64,000 bases of DNA from the NCBI GenBank assembly GCA_000974665.1, contig BBSY01000002.1, positions 1,488,001-1,552,000 of the forward strand, given 5' to 3'. This document shows positions 32,857-41,317 of this stretch, piece by piece (the first letter of the stretch is position 1; each line of letters starts with the position of its first letter). The position numbers were made by a program, and so were the translations under genes. Below the pieces are notes generated by a model that saw only the letters and a program-made list of their open reading frames with translations, had not been told where the DNA came from and did no database searches. This DNA comes from an alpha proteobacterium U9-1i (lineage in GTDB: Bacteria; Pseudomonadota; Alphaproteobacteria; Caulobacterales; Aquidulcibacteraceae).

Positions 32857-34323
32857 CTACACCTCGTTTCTTAGCAGCGCACGAAGCGCCGGCTTGTCGA
32901 TTTTTCCAACGGGATTCTTTGGGAGTGTGGCCAGCACCCGAATTTCGCGCGGATGCTTGTACTTTGCCAAATTTAGAGCGGCGGTGCGGCCCAGCTCAGT
33001 GGCGTCAGCCGTCACGCTCGGCTTCAGCGCAACGAAAGCGATTACCTCTTCGCCCATCACCGCGTCAGCGCGACCGACGACGGCGCATTCGGCGACAGCA
33101 TCATGCGTATAGAGCGCGGTCTCAATCTCTTTCGGATAAATGTTCTCGCCGCCGCGGATGATCATATCCTTCTTGCGGTCAACCAGCGTGAGAAAGCCGT
33201 CCGCATCAATGAAGCCGACGTCACCCGTGCGCAGCCAGCCATCAATGACGGTCTTTGCGCTCGCTTCCGGCTGATTGAGGTAGCCGCGCATAATGTTCGG
33301 CCCCTTGAGCGCCACTTCGCCAATCTCGCCAAGCGCGCGCGCGTCGCCGTTATCATCTAGAATGCGCATCTCCATTTCCGGTAGCGCGACCCCAGTCGTT
33401 CCAGCTTTGCGCGGTCCAGCTAAAGGATTGCACGTGGCGCCGACCGTGGATTCAGTGAGTCCGTAGCCTTCCAGCAGCGGTGTGCCGTAGCGCGATTCAA
33501 AGGCGGAGATCGCCGCCGCCGGCATGGGCGCTGCGCCGCAGATCACGAAGCGCAGGCGCGAGAGGTCGGGCTTGTCCTCGGCGGGCGCTTGGTTCAGCAG
33601 GATGAAGATGGCCGGCACAGCGGAGAAGAACGTCGCCTCATGCGAGACGATTGCGCTCCAGAACGTGTGGCGGTCGAATTTTTCAAGGATCACGCTGGAG
33701 CCGCCGGCCGCCAGCGGCGTCAGCAGCGAAACCAGCAGCGCGTTCACGTGGAAAAGTGGCAGCACAAGCAGCGCGCGATCGGTCGGCAAGAATTCGAGAT
33801 TCTTGCGCATGATGCGGATCATGGCGGCGACATTCGCGTGATCGAGAATCACGCCCTTCGGCCGGCCGGTGGACCCACTCGTATAGATCAGCAGCGCTGT
33901 ATCTGAGTCCAATGCTTCGCAGGGCGCTGGCGTCGACTGGGTTTCGAACGGCAAGCTCGCGGCATCGACTTTCTCGACGGGCTCGTCCGCCAAGATCGCA
34001 GCAGAGGCGGCGTCCACGACGACCAATTTCGCGCTGCAATCGCGCAACTGATAGCCCGCTTCAACGACCGTCAGCGCTGGATTGACCGGCGTGAACGCCG
34101 CGCCCAATCGCCACGCGGCGAACATGGTCAGCACCAGCTCAAGTCTATTGGGCAGCATCGCGCCAACAACATCGCCGCGCCGAACGCCGCGTTCGCGCAA
34201 GAACTCAGTGAGCGCCGTTACGGCGTTGGCAAACGCCGCATTGTCAAGCGAACGCCGTTCGTCGCGCAGTGCGGGCGCGTTCGGCAAACCACGCAGGAAC
34301 GGGATCTCAGCCGGCGCACTCAT
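32857..34323 (-). CDS. AMP-dependent acyl-CoA synthetase/ligase
   Basis: A 488-residue adenylate-forming enzyme. LLIYTSGSTGRPKGVIL is the P-loop-like motif, LEGYGLTESTVGA the A5 motif, GWLRTGDVGFIDADGFLTL the A7 motif with the ribose aspartate, and PKNPVGKIDKPALR the A10 catalytic lysine. The ATG at 34323 lies 1 bp downstream of the TGA of the TPP enzyme; an upstream start at 34380 overlaps that gene and is less likely. It would load a carboxylic acid onto CoA. Confidence 0.92.
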   Translation of the reverse strand: MSAPAEIPFLRGLPNAPALRDERRSLDNAAFANAVTALTEFLRERGVRRGDVVGAMLPNRLELVLTMFAAWRLGAAFTPVNPALTVVEAGYQLRDCSAKLVVVDAASAAILADEPVEKVDAASLPFETQSTPAPCEALDSDTALLIYTSGSTGRPKGVILDHANVAAMIRIMRKNLEFLPTDRALLVLPLFHVNALLVSLLTPLAAGGSSVILEKFDRHTFWSAIVSHEATFFSAVPAIFILLNQAPAEDKPDLSRLRFVICGAAPMPAAAISAFESRYGTPLLEGYGLTESTVGATCNPLAGPRKAGTTGVALPEMEMRILDDNGDARALGEIGEVALKGPNIMRGYLNQPEASAKTVIDGWLRTGDVGFIDADGFLTLVDRKKDMIIRGGENIYPKEIETALYTHDAVAECAVVGRADAVMGEEVIAFVALKPSVTADATELGRTAALNLAKYKHPREIRVLATLPKNPVGKIDKPALRALLRNEV

Positions 34324-34324
34324 T

Positions 34325-36022
34325 TCAGCCCATCCCGTACGCGCCGAACTTTGACGCGGCTTCGGGGTTGAGGAGGGCATAGTCGACGCTCGGCGACGAG
34401 AGATCGGAGCTCAACACGTCGAGCACGAATGGGCCGTTGCGCTCCGCGGCTTCGCGAATGCCGGCTTGCACTTCGTTGATCGAATGCGCGCGCGCGCCGC
34501 CGGCGCCCATGGCCACGCCAATGGCGGCGAAGTCTACAGGAGCGAAGTTCGATTCTGGCGTGATGCCTAGGCCACGTTCGCCCTGCACAACCCAACCGAA
34601 GCCGGCATTGTTGAGCATGATGAAGGTGATTGGCAGCTTGAACCGCGCCGCGGTCTCCATCTCGCCGATCCAATACGCGGCTGCGCCGTCGCCGGCGATG
34701 GCGTAAATGCGTTGGCCAGGCTTGGCCGCGAACGCTGCGCCAATGGCCGCGCCGCCGGCCCAGCCGATACCTGCAAGGCCGCGCGGTGCAAGGAAACCCC
34801 GGCCTGCGACGCGTTGCTGATAGCGGGACGAGGTCCATCCAGACGCCAGACTGGCGTCCGTGACGAGAATATCGCCATCGTTCACCAGATCGTTCAGCGA
34901 TGTGATGATGCGTTCAGGCGCTACGGCCGGATCGTCGGCTTTGGTGCCCGGCTGTTCGGGCGGCTCACCCTTCGGCGACCAATCGAAGCGCGCCTTCTTT
35001 GCGCTGAGCCCGGCAATGATCTGACGCGCCGCTTCGCGCACGTCCGCGACGATTTCCATCGCTGCAGGTAGGGCGCGGCCAAGCTCTTCGCCGTCGATGT
35101 CGACGTGGATCAATTGCTGCGTCTTGCTCGGCAGGCGCCACATGAAGGAATTGAATTGCGCGAACTTGCTGCCGAGCACGAGCACGACGTCGGCTTGGGC
35201 CAGCGTGTGGCTCGCGCCGACGTCGCCGAACACGCCGATGACGCCGAGCGCACGCGGGTTGCGCTCATCAATCAAGCCCTTGCCGTTGATGCTGGTGACG
35301 ATCGGCAGGCCGAATTCGTCCGCGAGCGTCGCGATCTCAGCGAAGGCGCCGCTGGACATGGCGCCGCCGCCGGCCAGTACGATCGGGCGCTTGGCCTTCA
35401 TGAGCCGCTCGACGGCTTCGGCGACCTGATCTGCTGGCGCCGCTGAGCGATGGCGTGGCCAAGTCGACGAAGCGAGGCTGAAGCGCGACAGCGCCGGTGT
35501 CTCCAGCGGCATTTGCATAACGTCTTCAGGCACTTCGACGATCACGGGGCCGGGGCGTCCGGTCGTCGCAACGCGAAGCGCGTGGTCAATAACGTCGGCC
35601 AGCATCGCGGGCGTATGCACGCGGCCCATCCACTTGCTCACAGAGCCAAGCACGGCGTGTTGATCGAGCGCCTGAGAGGCGACGCCGCGGCGGCGCAGAT
35701 GCTCGCGGTTGGTCTTGATGTCCGCCACCAAGGCAAGCACGGGAACGGATGAGGCGTAGGCTTCCGCAAGCCCAGACACGAGATTTGTGGCGCCTGGGCC
35801 AACCGTCGCGTCGCACATGCCGACGCGGCCGGAAACGCGTGCGTAAGCGTCAGCCGCGCACGCAGCGTTGCGCTCGTCGCGCATCAGCACATGCCGAAAG
35901 CCGCGCGCGCGTGCAGAACCGTAGAACGGCACGGTTTGCCCGCCGGGAACGCCGAAGCAAGTGTCGATACCTGCTGCCTCAAGCACCGAGACAATGGCCT
36001 CGGCCACGCCAAACTGCGTCAT
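34325..36022 (-). CDS. Thiamine diphosphate-dependent enzyme (acetolactate synthase/oxalyl-CoA decarboxylase-like)
   Basis: A 565-residue three-domain ThDP enzyme. The N-terminal domain has GIDTCFGVPGGQTVPF and DERNAACAADAYARVSGRVG with the conserved catalytic glutamate position occupied by the E of DERN; the middle domain follows; the C-terminal domain has AIAGDGAAAYWIGEMETAAR ending in MLNNAGFG, the GDG...NN motif for the diphosphate and magnesium. It could be an acyloin-forming or a 2-hydroxyacyl-CoA lyase-type enzyme. ATG 36022 has GAGAGG just upstream. First gene of a four-gene operon with ligase, FMN reductase and LLM monooxygenase. Confidence 0.9.
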   Translation of the reverse strand: MTQFGVAEAIVSVLEAAGIDTCFGVPGGQTVPFYGSARARGFRHVLMRDERNAACAADAYARVSGRVGMCDATVGPGATNLVSGLAEAYASSVPVLALVADIKTNREHLRRRGVASQALDQHAVLGSVSKWMGRVHTPAMLADVIDHALRVATTGRPGPVIVEVPEDVMQMPLETPALSRFSLASSTWPRHRSAAPADQVAEAVERLMKAKRPIVLAGGGAMSSGAFAEIATLADEFGLPIVTSINGKGLIDERNPRALGVIGVFGDVGASHTLAQADVVLVLGSKFAQFNSFMWRLPSKTQQLIHVDIDGEELGRALPAAMEIVADVREAARQIIAGLSAKKARFDWSPKGEPPEQPGTKADDPAVAPERIITSLNDLVNDGDILVTDASLASGWTSSRYQQRVAGRGFLAPRGLAGIGWAGGAAIGAAFAAKPGQRIYAIAGDGAAAYWIGEMETAARFKLPITFIMLNNAGFGWVVQGERGLGITPESNFAPVDFAAIGVAMGAGGARAHSINEVQAGIREAAERNGPFVLDVLSSDLSSPSVDYALLNPEAASKFGAYGMG

Positions 36023-36058
36023 GCGCGCCTCTCTCAATTCGTGGGCAGCTTACGCACT

Positions 36059-36088
36059 TAATTACGTAACGCAAGCGTAATGTAATTA
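36059..36088. promoter_or_regulatory. Large imperfect palindrome between lipoprotein and TPP genes
   Basis: Two 14-bp arms (TAATTACGTAACGC and GCGTAATGTAATTA) around AA pair at 12 of 14 positions. The site covers the stop codon of the upstream hydrolase gene and lies 37 bp before the TPP-enzyme start on the same strand. It has no T run after it, so an operator is more likely than a terminator. Confidence 0.45.
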
Positions 36089-37342
36089 GCTGGCCGCCAG
36101 ATCCGCGTAAGCCGCAGCGCGGACCTCTTCGCGGAGGGGATAGGCGTCCTGCGGCATGTATTGCGTGAGGAAAGCGCCCGCGAATCGATTGGCGCGGTCG
36201 ACCCACATTGTGGTGCCCGCAGCGCCGCCCCAGCTCACCTGGCCAGCTGGCATGCCGGCCTGTGTGCTTTCCGGCAAAACAACGCGCATCGCCGCCGCGA
36301 TGCCATGACCGTCCGGCGGAATGCGCAGATTGTTCGGTGCGATGTTGGATCGCGCGAGCGTCGCGGCCTCCGGCGTCATCACGCGGACGCCATTGTACGC
36401 GCCATCGTCTAGCAGCATGCTGCAGAAGCGAATGTAGTCGTGCGCCGTCGAGATAACTCCCGCGCCGCCGGAGGGGACGCCTTCAATGCGCGCGTACGGC
36501 GTGTTGGGCGGCGCATCTTCAAGGCGCAATCCCTCTGGCGTGACGCGATAGTTCGTCGCGAACCGCTCAAGCTTGTCCTGTGGCACGTAGAAGCCCGTGT
36601 CGCTCATGCCGAGCGGGCCAAACAGGCGCTGCTGCAAGAAGACGTCGAAGGGCGTTCCTGTGACGCGCTGGATGACGAGCCCAAGCAAATCCAGGCTGAC
36701 GCTATATTCGATGCTTGCGCCAGGATCGAAGCTCAGCGGCAGCGCGGCCAGGCGTGTGCCGAAATCTTCAAGCGAGCGCAGCGGATTCGGCGACAGATCG
36801 CCCGGCCGGCCAAATGGCGTAACACCTTGCGCGCGATAGATCGGCGGCAAAGCGCCGGTGGTGTTGATCCCATAGGAAAGGCCCGACGTGTGCGTGAGGC
36901 AATGGCGAACAAGGATCGGTCCCGCCGCGGGGCGCGTCTCCATCGTCTCAGCGTTCACCAGCACGCGCGGATTGGCGAATTCCGGGAGAATGTCTGAGAT
37001 CGGTTGATCGAGGCCGAGCCGGCCTTCACCTATCAGCATCATTGTCGCAATGCCGGTGATCGGCTTCGACATTGAATAGACGCGATAGAGCGTGTCTGGC
37101 TCAGCAGGTTGCGCGCTGTTCAGCGCAATCGTTCCCGATCGCAGGAAAACGGGCGCTGTCGCGCCGCCGCGTGTAAGCGCCAAGACCGCGCCGGAAATTT
37201 TTCGGTCGCGCACATAAGCGTCGATGATCGATTGCGCGCGGGGAAATGGGGCTGATGTAATCTCTGTCGCGCAGCCCGCCAGACTGGCGGCGCCGCTCAA
37301 TCCCAAAGCCAGAACGGAGCGCCGCGACAGTTCACTCGCCAT
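36086..37342 (-). CDS. Beta-lactamase-fold serine hydrolase, Tat lipoprotein
   Basis: A 418-residue paralogue of the gene at 10386. The N-terminus SRRSVLALGLSGAASLAGC is a twin-arginine signal with a clear lipobox, so the protein is exported folded and lipid-anchored. The nucleophile motif is VYSMSKPITGI (S-x-x-K), then EYSVSLDLLG and SWGGAAGT. ATG 37342 has GGAGGAAG upstream. It is divergent from the CoA-transferase gene at 37510. Together the two hydrolases probably de-esterify the substrate in the envelope; a beta-lactam target is less likely in this context. Confidence 0.88.
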   Translation of the reverse strand: MASELSRRSVLALGLSGAASLAGCATEITSAPFPRAQSIIDAYVRDRKISGAVLALTRGGATAPVFLRSGTIALNSAQPAEPDTLYRVYSMSKPITGIATMMLIGEGRLGLDQPISDILPEFANPRVLVNAETMETRPAAGPILVRHCLTHTSGLSYGINTTGALPPIYRAQGVTPFGRPGDLSPNPLRSLEDFGTRLAALPLSFDPGASIEYSVSLDLLGLVIQRVTGTPFDVFLQQRLFGPLGMSDTGFYVPQDKLERFATNYRVTPEGLRLEDAPPNTPYARIEGVPSGGAGVISTAHDYIRFCSMLLDDGAYNGVRVMTPEAATLARSNIAPNNLRIPPDGHGIAAAMRVVLPESTQAGMPAGQVSWGGAAGTTMWVDRANRFAGAFLTQYMPQDAYPLREEVRAAAYADLAAS

Positions 37343-37365
37343 GACTTCCTCCGCCGCCGTTTCCA

Positions 37366-37376
37366 ATATATTACAC
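37366..37376 (-). promoter_or_regulatory. GTGTAATATAT motif upstream of Tat lipoprotein gene
   Basis: Read on the minus strand this is GTGTAATATAT, identical to the 11-mer at 10269-10279 in front of the paralogous hydrolase gene. It lies 24 bp before the start codon, in the divergent region shared with the gene at 37510. Confidence 0.45.
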
Positions 37377-37509
37377 TAAATATACCGTATGCCAACGGCT
37401 GAAGTCGGTGGGGGCGGGGCCGCGACGCCCTCTCGATTCCAGAGCGCTGTGACTGGCTGCTCCAAGAGCAAGCTTGCGCCCGGTGCAGCCGCGGGCTTGA
37501 TGCCCGAGC

Positions 37510-38742
37510 ATGCCGAAAACGATTCAACCGCACCAGCTTGCCGATGTGCTGCCGCGCGAGGGGGTGACGCTCGTCCATGGCGTCGCGGCGGAATCACAAA
37601 TCCTGGCAGACGCTGCTGAGGCGTTGGGCGCAGGCAATTATCTTGGCGCGGTGTTCTTGCCGGGCTTCAACACCCGGACCTATGGCGCGGGCGCGGGCGC
37701 CACCGTGACGACATTCTTCATGACGCCGGAGCTAAAGGCCGCGTCCGCCGGCGTGCGCTTTTTGCCGTTCAGCTACACCGAGATCCTCGCGCACCTCTCC
37801 ACAACGCGCATTGATGCGGCGTTGTTTTCGGTTTCGCCGCCGGATGTCGGCGGCCGGTGCAGTTTTGGCGTCAGCGTCGACTTTCTCGCCGAGCTTTGGC
37901 CACGCATTCCGATCCGCATAGCCCACGTCAATCCGTTGATGCCGCGCACCCAAGGTCACCCAGGCATTTCTTACGCGGACCTGACGGCTGTGATCGAAAC
38001 GCCGACGCCGATGCCGGTCTTCGCCGACGCCGAGGATGACGTCTCGCGCGCGATCGCCGCGCACACGGCGGCTATGGTGCCGGATGGCGCGACGATCGAA
38101 GTCGGCATCGGCAAAGCGCCAAGCGCTTGCATGCGCGCGCTGTCGGGGAAGCGCGATCTGCGCATCCACACCGGCATCATCGGTGATTGGCTGATCGATC
38201 TCGAAGCCGTCGGGGCGCTCAACAAAAATGCACCGATTGTCACCGGACTCGCCGCAGGCTCGGAGCGTTTGTACGCGGAAATCGCCTCACCACGCTTTGA
38301 ATTCCGGCCTGTTTCCTACACGCATTCGGCGTTGGTCATGAGCAAGCTCGAACGCTTCGTGACCATCAATTCTGCACTCGAAATCGACCTGCTTGGGCAA
38401 GCGTACTCGGAATGTGCTCCTTCGGGATTGATGTCCGGTCCAGGTGGCGCGGCGGACTTTGCGCGTGGCGCAAAGCTCGCGGGCGGCCTGCGAGTGATCG
38501 TGTTGCCATCAGATGCGCAGCGCGGACAAACGAGCCGCATCGTTGGCGCGGGCGCGGGGCGGGGGCCAGTGTCGCTCGGGCGGCTCGAAACTGACGTGGT
38601 GGTCACCGAGCACGGCGCGGCGGACCTGCGCGAACTCAGTCATGACGCGCGTGCAGAGGCGTTGATCGCCATCGCTGCGCCCGCACATCGCGCGGCGCTC
38701 TGCGAAACCTGGGCGCGTTATCGGGTAGAGGTGCTGCGTTAG
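37510..38742 (+). CDS. Acetyl-CoA hydrolase/transferase family protein
   Basis: A 410-residue class I CoA-transferase of the acetyl-CoA hydrolase/4-hydroxybutyrate CoA-transferase group. VEVGIGKAP-like IEVGIGKAPSACMRAL lies at the domain junction, VTINSALEIDLLGQAYSE carries the catalytic glutamate region, and SGPGGAADFARGAKLAGGLR is the glycine-rich CoA loop. It would swap CoA between acids in the pathway. The region upstream (37343-37509) is a divergent promoter space. Confidence 0.88.
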   Translation: MPKTIQPHQLADVLPREGVTLVHGVAAESQILADAAEALGAGNYLGAVFLPGFNTRTYGAGAGATVTTFFMTPELKAASAGVRFLPFSYTEILAHLSTTRIDAALFSVSPPDVGGRCSFGVSVDFLAELWPRIPIRIAHVNPLMPRTQGHPGISYADLTAVIETPTPMPVFADAEDDVSRAIAAHTAAMVPDGATIEVGIGKAPSACMRALSGKRDLRIHTGIIGDWLIDLEAVGALNKNAPIVTGLAAGSERLYAEIASPRFEFRPVSYTHSALVMSKLERFVTINSALEIDLLGQAYSECAPSGLMSGPGGAADFARGAKLAGGLRVIVLPSDAQRGQTSRIVGAGAGRGPVSLGRLETDVVVTEHGAADLRELSHDARAEALIAIAAPAHRAALCETWARYRVEVLR

Positions 38743-38768
38743 CGCGCTGCGTGCGAGCTTTTGGCCCT

Positions 38769-38795
38769 TTGACCTCGCGGGAGCGCGCGTATAGC
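38769..38795 (+). promoter_or_regulatory. Possible promoter
   Basis: TTGACC (38769-38774) and TATAGC (38790-38795) are separated by 15 bp, 37 bp before the acyl-CoA dehydrogenase start. The -10 box is the same TATAGC seen before the tRNA. The spacer is short, so confidence is limited. Confidence 0.35.
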
Positions 38796-38832
38796 TGTCG
38801 AAGCTCTCTCCCCGTTGCAAGCGATCGACACG

Positions 38833-40002
38833 ATGAGTCAGTCCACAGAATTCGCGCACGCCTTTCCTGAAATCCGCGAGTCCGTGCGCAGGCTGTGCGC
38901 TGAATTTCCGGGCTCGTACTGGCAGGCGTTGGATCGTGAGCGCGCGTACCCGAAGGAATTCGTGCAGGCGCTGACGGACGCGGGCTTTTTGTCGGTCCTG
39001 ATTCCGGAAGAATATGGTGGGTCTGGTCTCGGCGTCGCGGCCGCGGCGGCCGTGCTGGAGGAAATTCACCGCTCCGGATGCAATGGCGGCGCTTGCCATG
39101 CGCAGATGTATACGATGGGCGTGATCCTGCGGCACGGAAGCGAAGAGCAGAAGCGCAAGTACTTGCCGGGTATCGCCTCGGGCAAATTGCGCCTGCAGGC
39201 GTTTGGCGTCACCGAACCGACCAGCGGCACCGACACGACACGCTTGCGCACCTTCGCCAAGCGCGACGGCGATCATTATGTCGTCAATGGGCAAAAAATC
39301 TGGATCAGCCGCGCTGAGCATTCCGATTTGATGGTGTTGCTCTGCCGCACAACCGCGCGCGAGGACGCAAAGAAGCCGAGCGACGGCATGAGTGTGTTGA
39401 TCGTGGACATGCGTGAAGCGGTCGGCAACGGGCTGACCATTCGCCCGATCCGCACCATGCTCAACCACGCGACAACAGAGCTCTTCTTGGACAACGTGCG
39501 CGTGCCGGCTGAGAATTTGATCGGCAAGGAGGGTAGCGGCTTTAAATACGTGCTTGACGGCATGAATGCCGAGCGCGTGTTGATCGCTGCGGAATGCATC
39601 GGCGACGGGCGCTTTTTCATCGATCGCGCCAGCGCCTACGCTAAGGATCGCGAAGTGTTCGGCCGGCCGATCGGCGAAAACCAGGCGGTGCAGTTTCCGA
39701 TTGCGCGCGCGCATGTGCAGATCACGGCCGCCAACATGATGGTGCAACACGCGGCGCATCTGTTCGACGCGGGGCTGCCGTGTGGGACCGAGGCGAACAT
39801 GGCGAAAATGGTGGCTTCTGAGGCGTCGTGGTACGCCGCCGACATGTGCGTGCAAACGCATGGCGGCTTCGGCTTTGCCGAAGAGTTCGATATTGAACGT
39901 AAGTTCCGCGAGACGAGGCTTTATCAAGTAGCGCCGATCTCCACCAATCTCATTCTCAGCCATGTGGCGACGCACGTGCTGGGCTTGCCGAAGTCGTTCT
40001 GA
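38833..40002 (+). CDS. Acyl-CoA dehydrogenase
   Basis: A 389-residue enzyme, the fifth acyl-CoA dehydrogenase of the window and the only unpaired one. It has VLIPEEYGGSGLGVAAAAAV, FGVTEPTSGTDTTRLRT and KIWISRAEHSDLMVLLCR, the C-terminal CVQTHGGFGFAEEFDIERKF and RLYQVAPISTNLIL. The QVAPIS pattern replaces the usual E-G-T-x-E-I. ATG 38833 is taken; an in-frame TTG at 38815 is also possible, neither having a strong ribosome site. It overlaps the hydratase gene by 1 bp. Confidence 0.9.
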   Translation: MSQSTEFAHAFPEIRESVRRLCAEFPGSYWQALDRERAYPKEFVQALTDAGFLSVLIPEEYGGSGLGVAAAAAVLEEIHRSGCNGGACHAQMYTMGVILRHGSEEQKRKYLPGIASGKLRLQAFGVTEPTSGTDTTRLRTFAKRDGDHYVVNGQKIWISRAEHSDLMVLLCRTTAREDAKKPSDGMSVLIVDMREAVGNGLTIRPIRTMLNHATTELFLDNVRVPAENLIGKEGSGFKYVLDGMNAERVLIAAECIGDGRFFIDRASAYAKDREVFGRPIGENQAVQFPIARAHVQITAANMMVQHAAHLFDAGLPCGTEANMAKMVASEASWYAADMCVQTHGGFGFAEEFDIERKFRETRLYQVAPISTNLILSHVATHVLGLPKSF

Positions 40003-40823
40003 TGAGCGCGCCGGACTATCGCGCGTGGATTGGCCGCAGCGAAACGCTCACGGATGAGCTGAACGCCGCGCCGTTGCGCGGCCTCGCGGCGTTGCTTGAT
40101 TATGACGCGCCGCCTTGGCGCGCGGGGTTCGCGCCGCCGCTGGCGCATTGGCTTTATTTTTTGCCGACAGCGGCGCAACACGCGATCGACGTGGACGGTC
40201 ACCCAAAGCGCGGCGGTTTTCTGCCGCCGGTGGAGTTGCCGCGACGTATGTGGGCGGGTGGTCGGTTGACGTTTCACGCGCCGCTGGCGATTGGCGCGCG
40301 CATGGAGCGCCACTCCACCATTGCCGATGTCGTCGCCAAGAGCGGCGCAAGCGGCGATATGGTGTTCGTCACCGTTCGCCACGTCGTGCGGGTCAATGGC
40401 GCCGACGTCGTGACGGAAGAGCAAGACATCGTCTATCGCGGCGCGGCGATCGCGCCCGCGAAAGCTGCGCCGCCGGAGGCGCGGATCGCTGAACGCGAGC
40501 GCGGTTTTTCGCCCGATCCGACGATGTTGTTTCGCTTTTCGGCGCTGACGTTCAACGCCCATCGCATCCACTATGATCGCGAGTACGCCACCGGCGAGGA
40601 AGGCTACGAGGGCCTGGTCGTGCATGGCCCCTACATCGCCACGGCATTGATGGATCACGCGATCCGCACGTCGCCCGACGTGGCCTTCGCGTCGTTCCAG
40701 TTCCGCGCCCAGCGGCCGCTGTTTGATGGCGACGCCGCCACGCTCTGCCGGGCCGGGGAAGATCTCTGGTGCCGAAACAGCGCCGGCGAGATCACAATGA
40801 CCGCGCGGATCAATGTAGCCTGA
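40002..40823 (+). CDS. MaoC-type hydratase (mesaconyl-/itaconyl-CoA hydratase-like)
   Basis: A 273-residue double hot-dog protein. The N-terminal half is a FAS1-like dehydratase region (HWLYFLPTAAQHAIDVDGHP, WAGGRLTF) and the C-terminal half has FRFSALTFNAHRIHYD, the MaoC hydratase motif with the catalytic Asp/His pair, followed by EGLVVHGPYIATALMDH. This layout is that of mesaconyl-C4-CoA and itaconyl-CoA hydratases. It starts at TGATG on the dehydrogenase stop, so the two enzymes probably act in sequence. Confidence 0.88.
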   Translation: MSAPDYRAWIGRSETLTDELNAAPLRGLAALLDYDAPPWRAGFAPPLAHWLYFLPTAAQHAIDVDGHPKRGGFLPPVELPRRMWAGGRLTFHAPLAIGARMERHSTIADVVAKSGASGDMVFVTVRHVVRVNGADVVTEEQDIVYRGAAIAPAKAAPPEARIAERERGFSPDPTMLFRFSALTFNAHRIHYDREYATGEEGYEGLVVHGPYIATALMDHAIRTSPDVAFASFQFRAQRPLFDGDAATLCRAGEDLWCRNSAGEITMTARINVA

Positions 40824-40851
40824 CGGCGCACCAAAAATGGTCAAAAAATGC

Positions 40852-40910
40852 GCTCGCTGACTCGTTTTGAGGCCTTGCCGGAACGGTCCGTCAGTGGCGT
40901 GTCAGCGAGC
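40852..40910. repeat. 10-bp inverted repeat with 39-bp spacer
   Basis: GCTCGCTGAC (40852-40861) and GTCAGCGAGC (40901-40910) are perfect reverse complements. The arms flank most of the gap between the hydratase and PepSY genes. It could form a large stem-loop in the leader or serve as two regulator half-sites for the two-component system coded downstream. Confidence 0.6.
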
Positions 40911-40936
40911 CGGTGGCACGTGGACGGCGCCAGCAA

Positions 40937-41317
40937 ATGAACGTGTCCCGTCGTCTCTTCGCGCTTTCGCTCGCGGCGCTTGCCTTGGCGCCGGGGGAGG
41001 CGGACGCGCGCCGTGGGCGCGGGCGTGGCGGCGACCATGACGACGCGCGCGACGCCTATGAGCGCGGAGAAGCGCTGTCTTTGTCGCGGGTGCTGCCTCG
41101 GGCCTTGCGCGCGGTGCCGGGGGAGGTGCTTGACGTTGAGCTTGCGCGCGAGCACGGGCGGCTGGTGTATGAGGTGGATATTCTGGCGCGTACGGGCCAA
41201 GTGCGCACGGTGGTGCTCGACGCCCGCAACGGCGCCGTGCTGACGCTGAGGCACGATCACCGTGGCCGCCATCGCGGCGGCGATGACGACGACGACAATT
41301 GGGGCGACGACGACTAA
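40937..41317 (+). CDS. PepSY-domain periplasmic protein
   Basis: A 126-residue exported protein. A signal peptide (VSRRLFALSLAALALAPGEADA) is followed by an R/G/D/H-rich linker and a PepSY-like domain (LPRALRAVPGEVLDVELA, YEVDILARTGQVRTVVLDAR, NGAVL), ending in an acidic, histidine- and aspartate-rich tail that may bind metal. Its stop overlaps the response regulator start (TAATG). PepSY proteins are often coded with OmpR/PhoQ-type systems and may modulate the kinase. Confidence 0.82.
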   Translation: MNVSRRLFALSLAALALAPGEADARRGRGRGGDHDDARDAYERGEALSLSRVLPRALRAVPGEVLDVELAREHGRLVYEVDILARTGQVRTVVLDARNGAVLTLRHDHRGRHRGGDDDDDNWGDDD

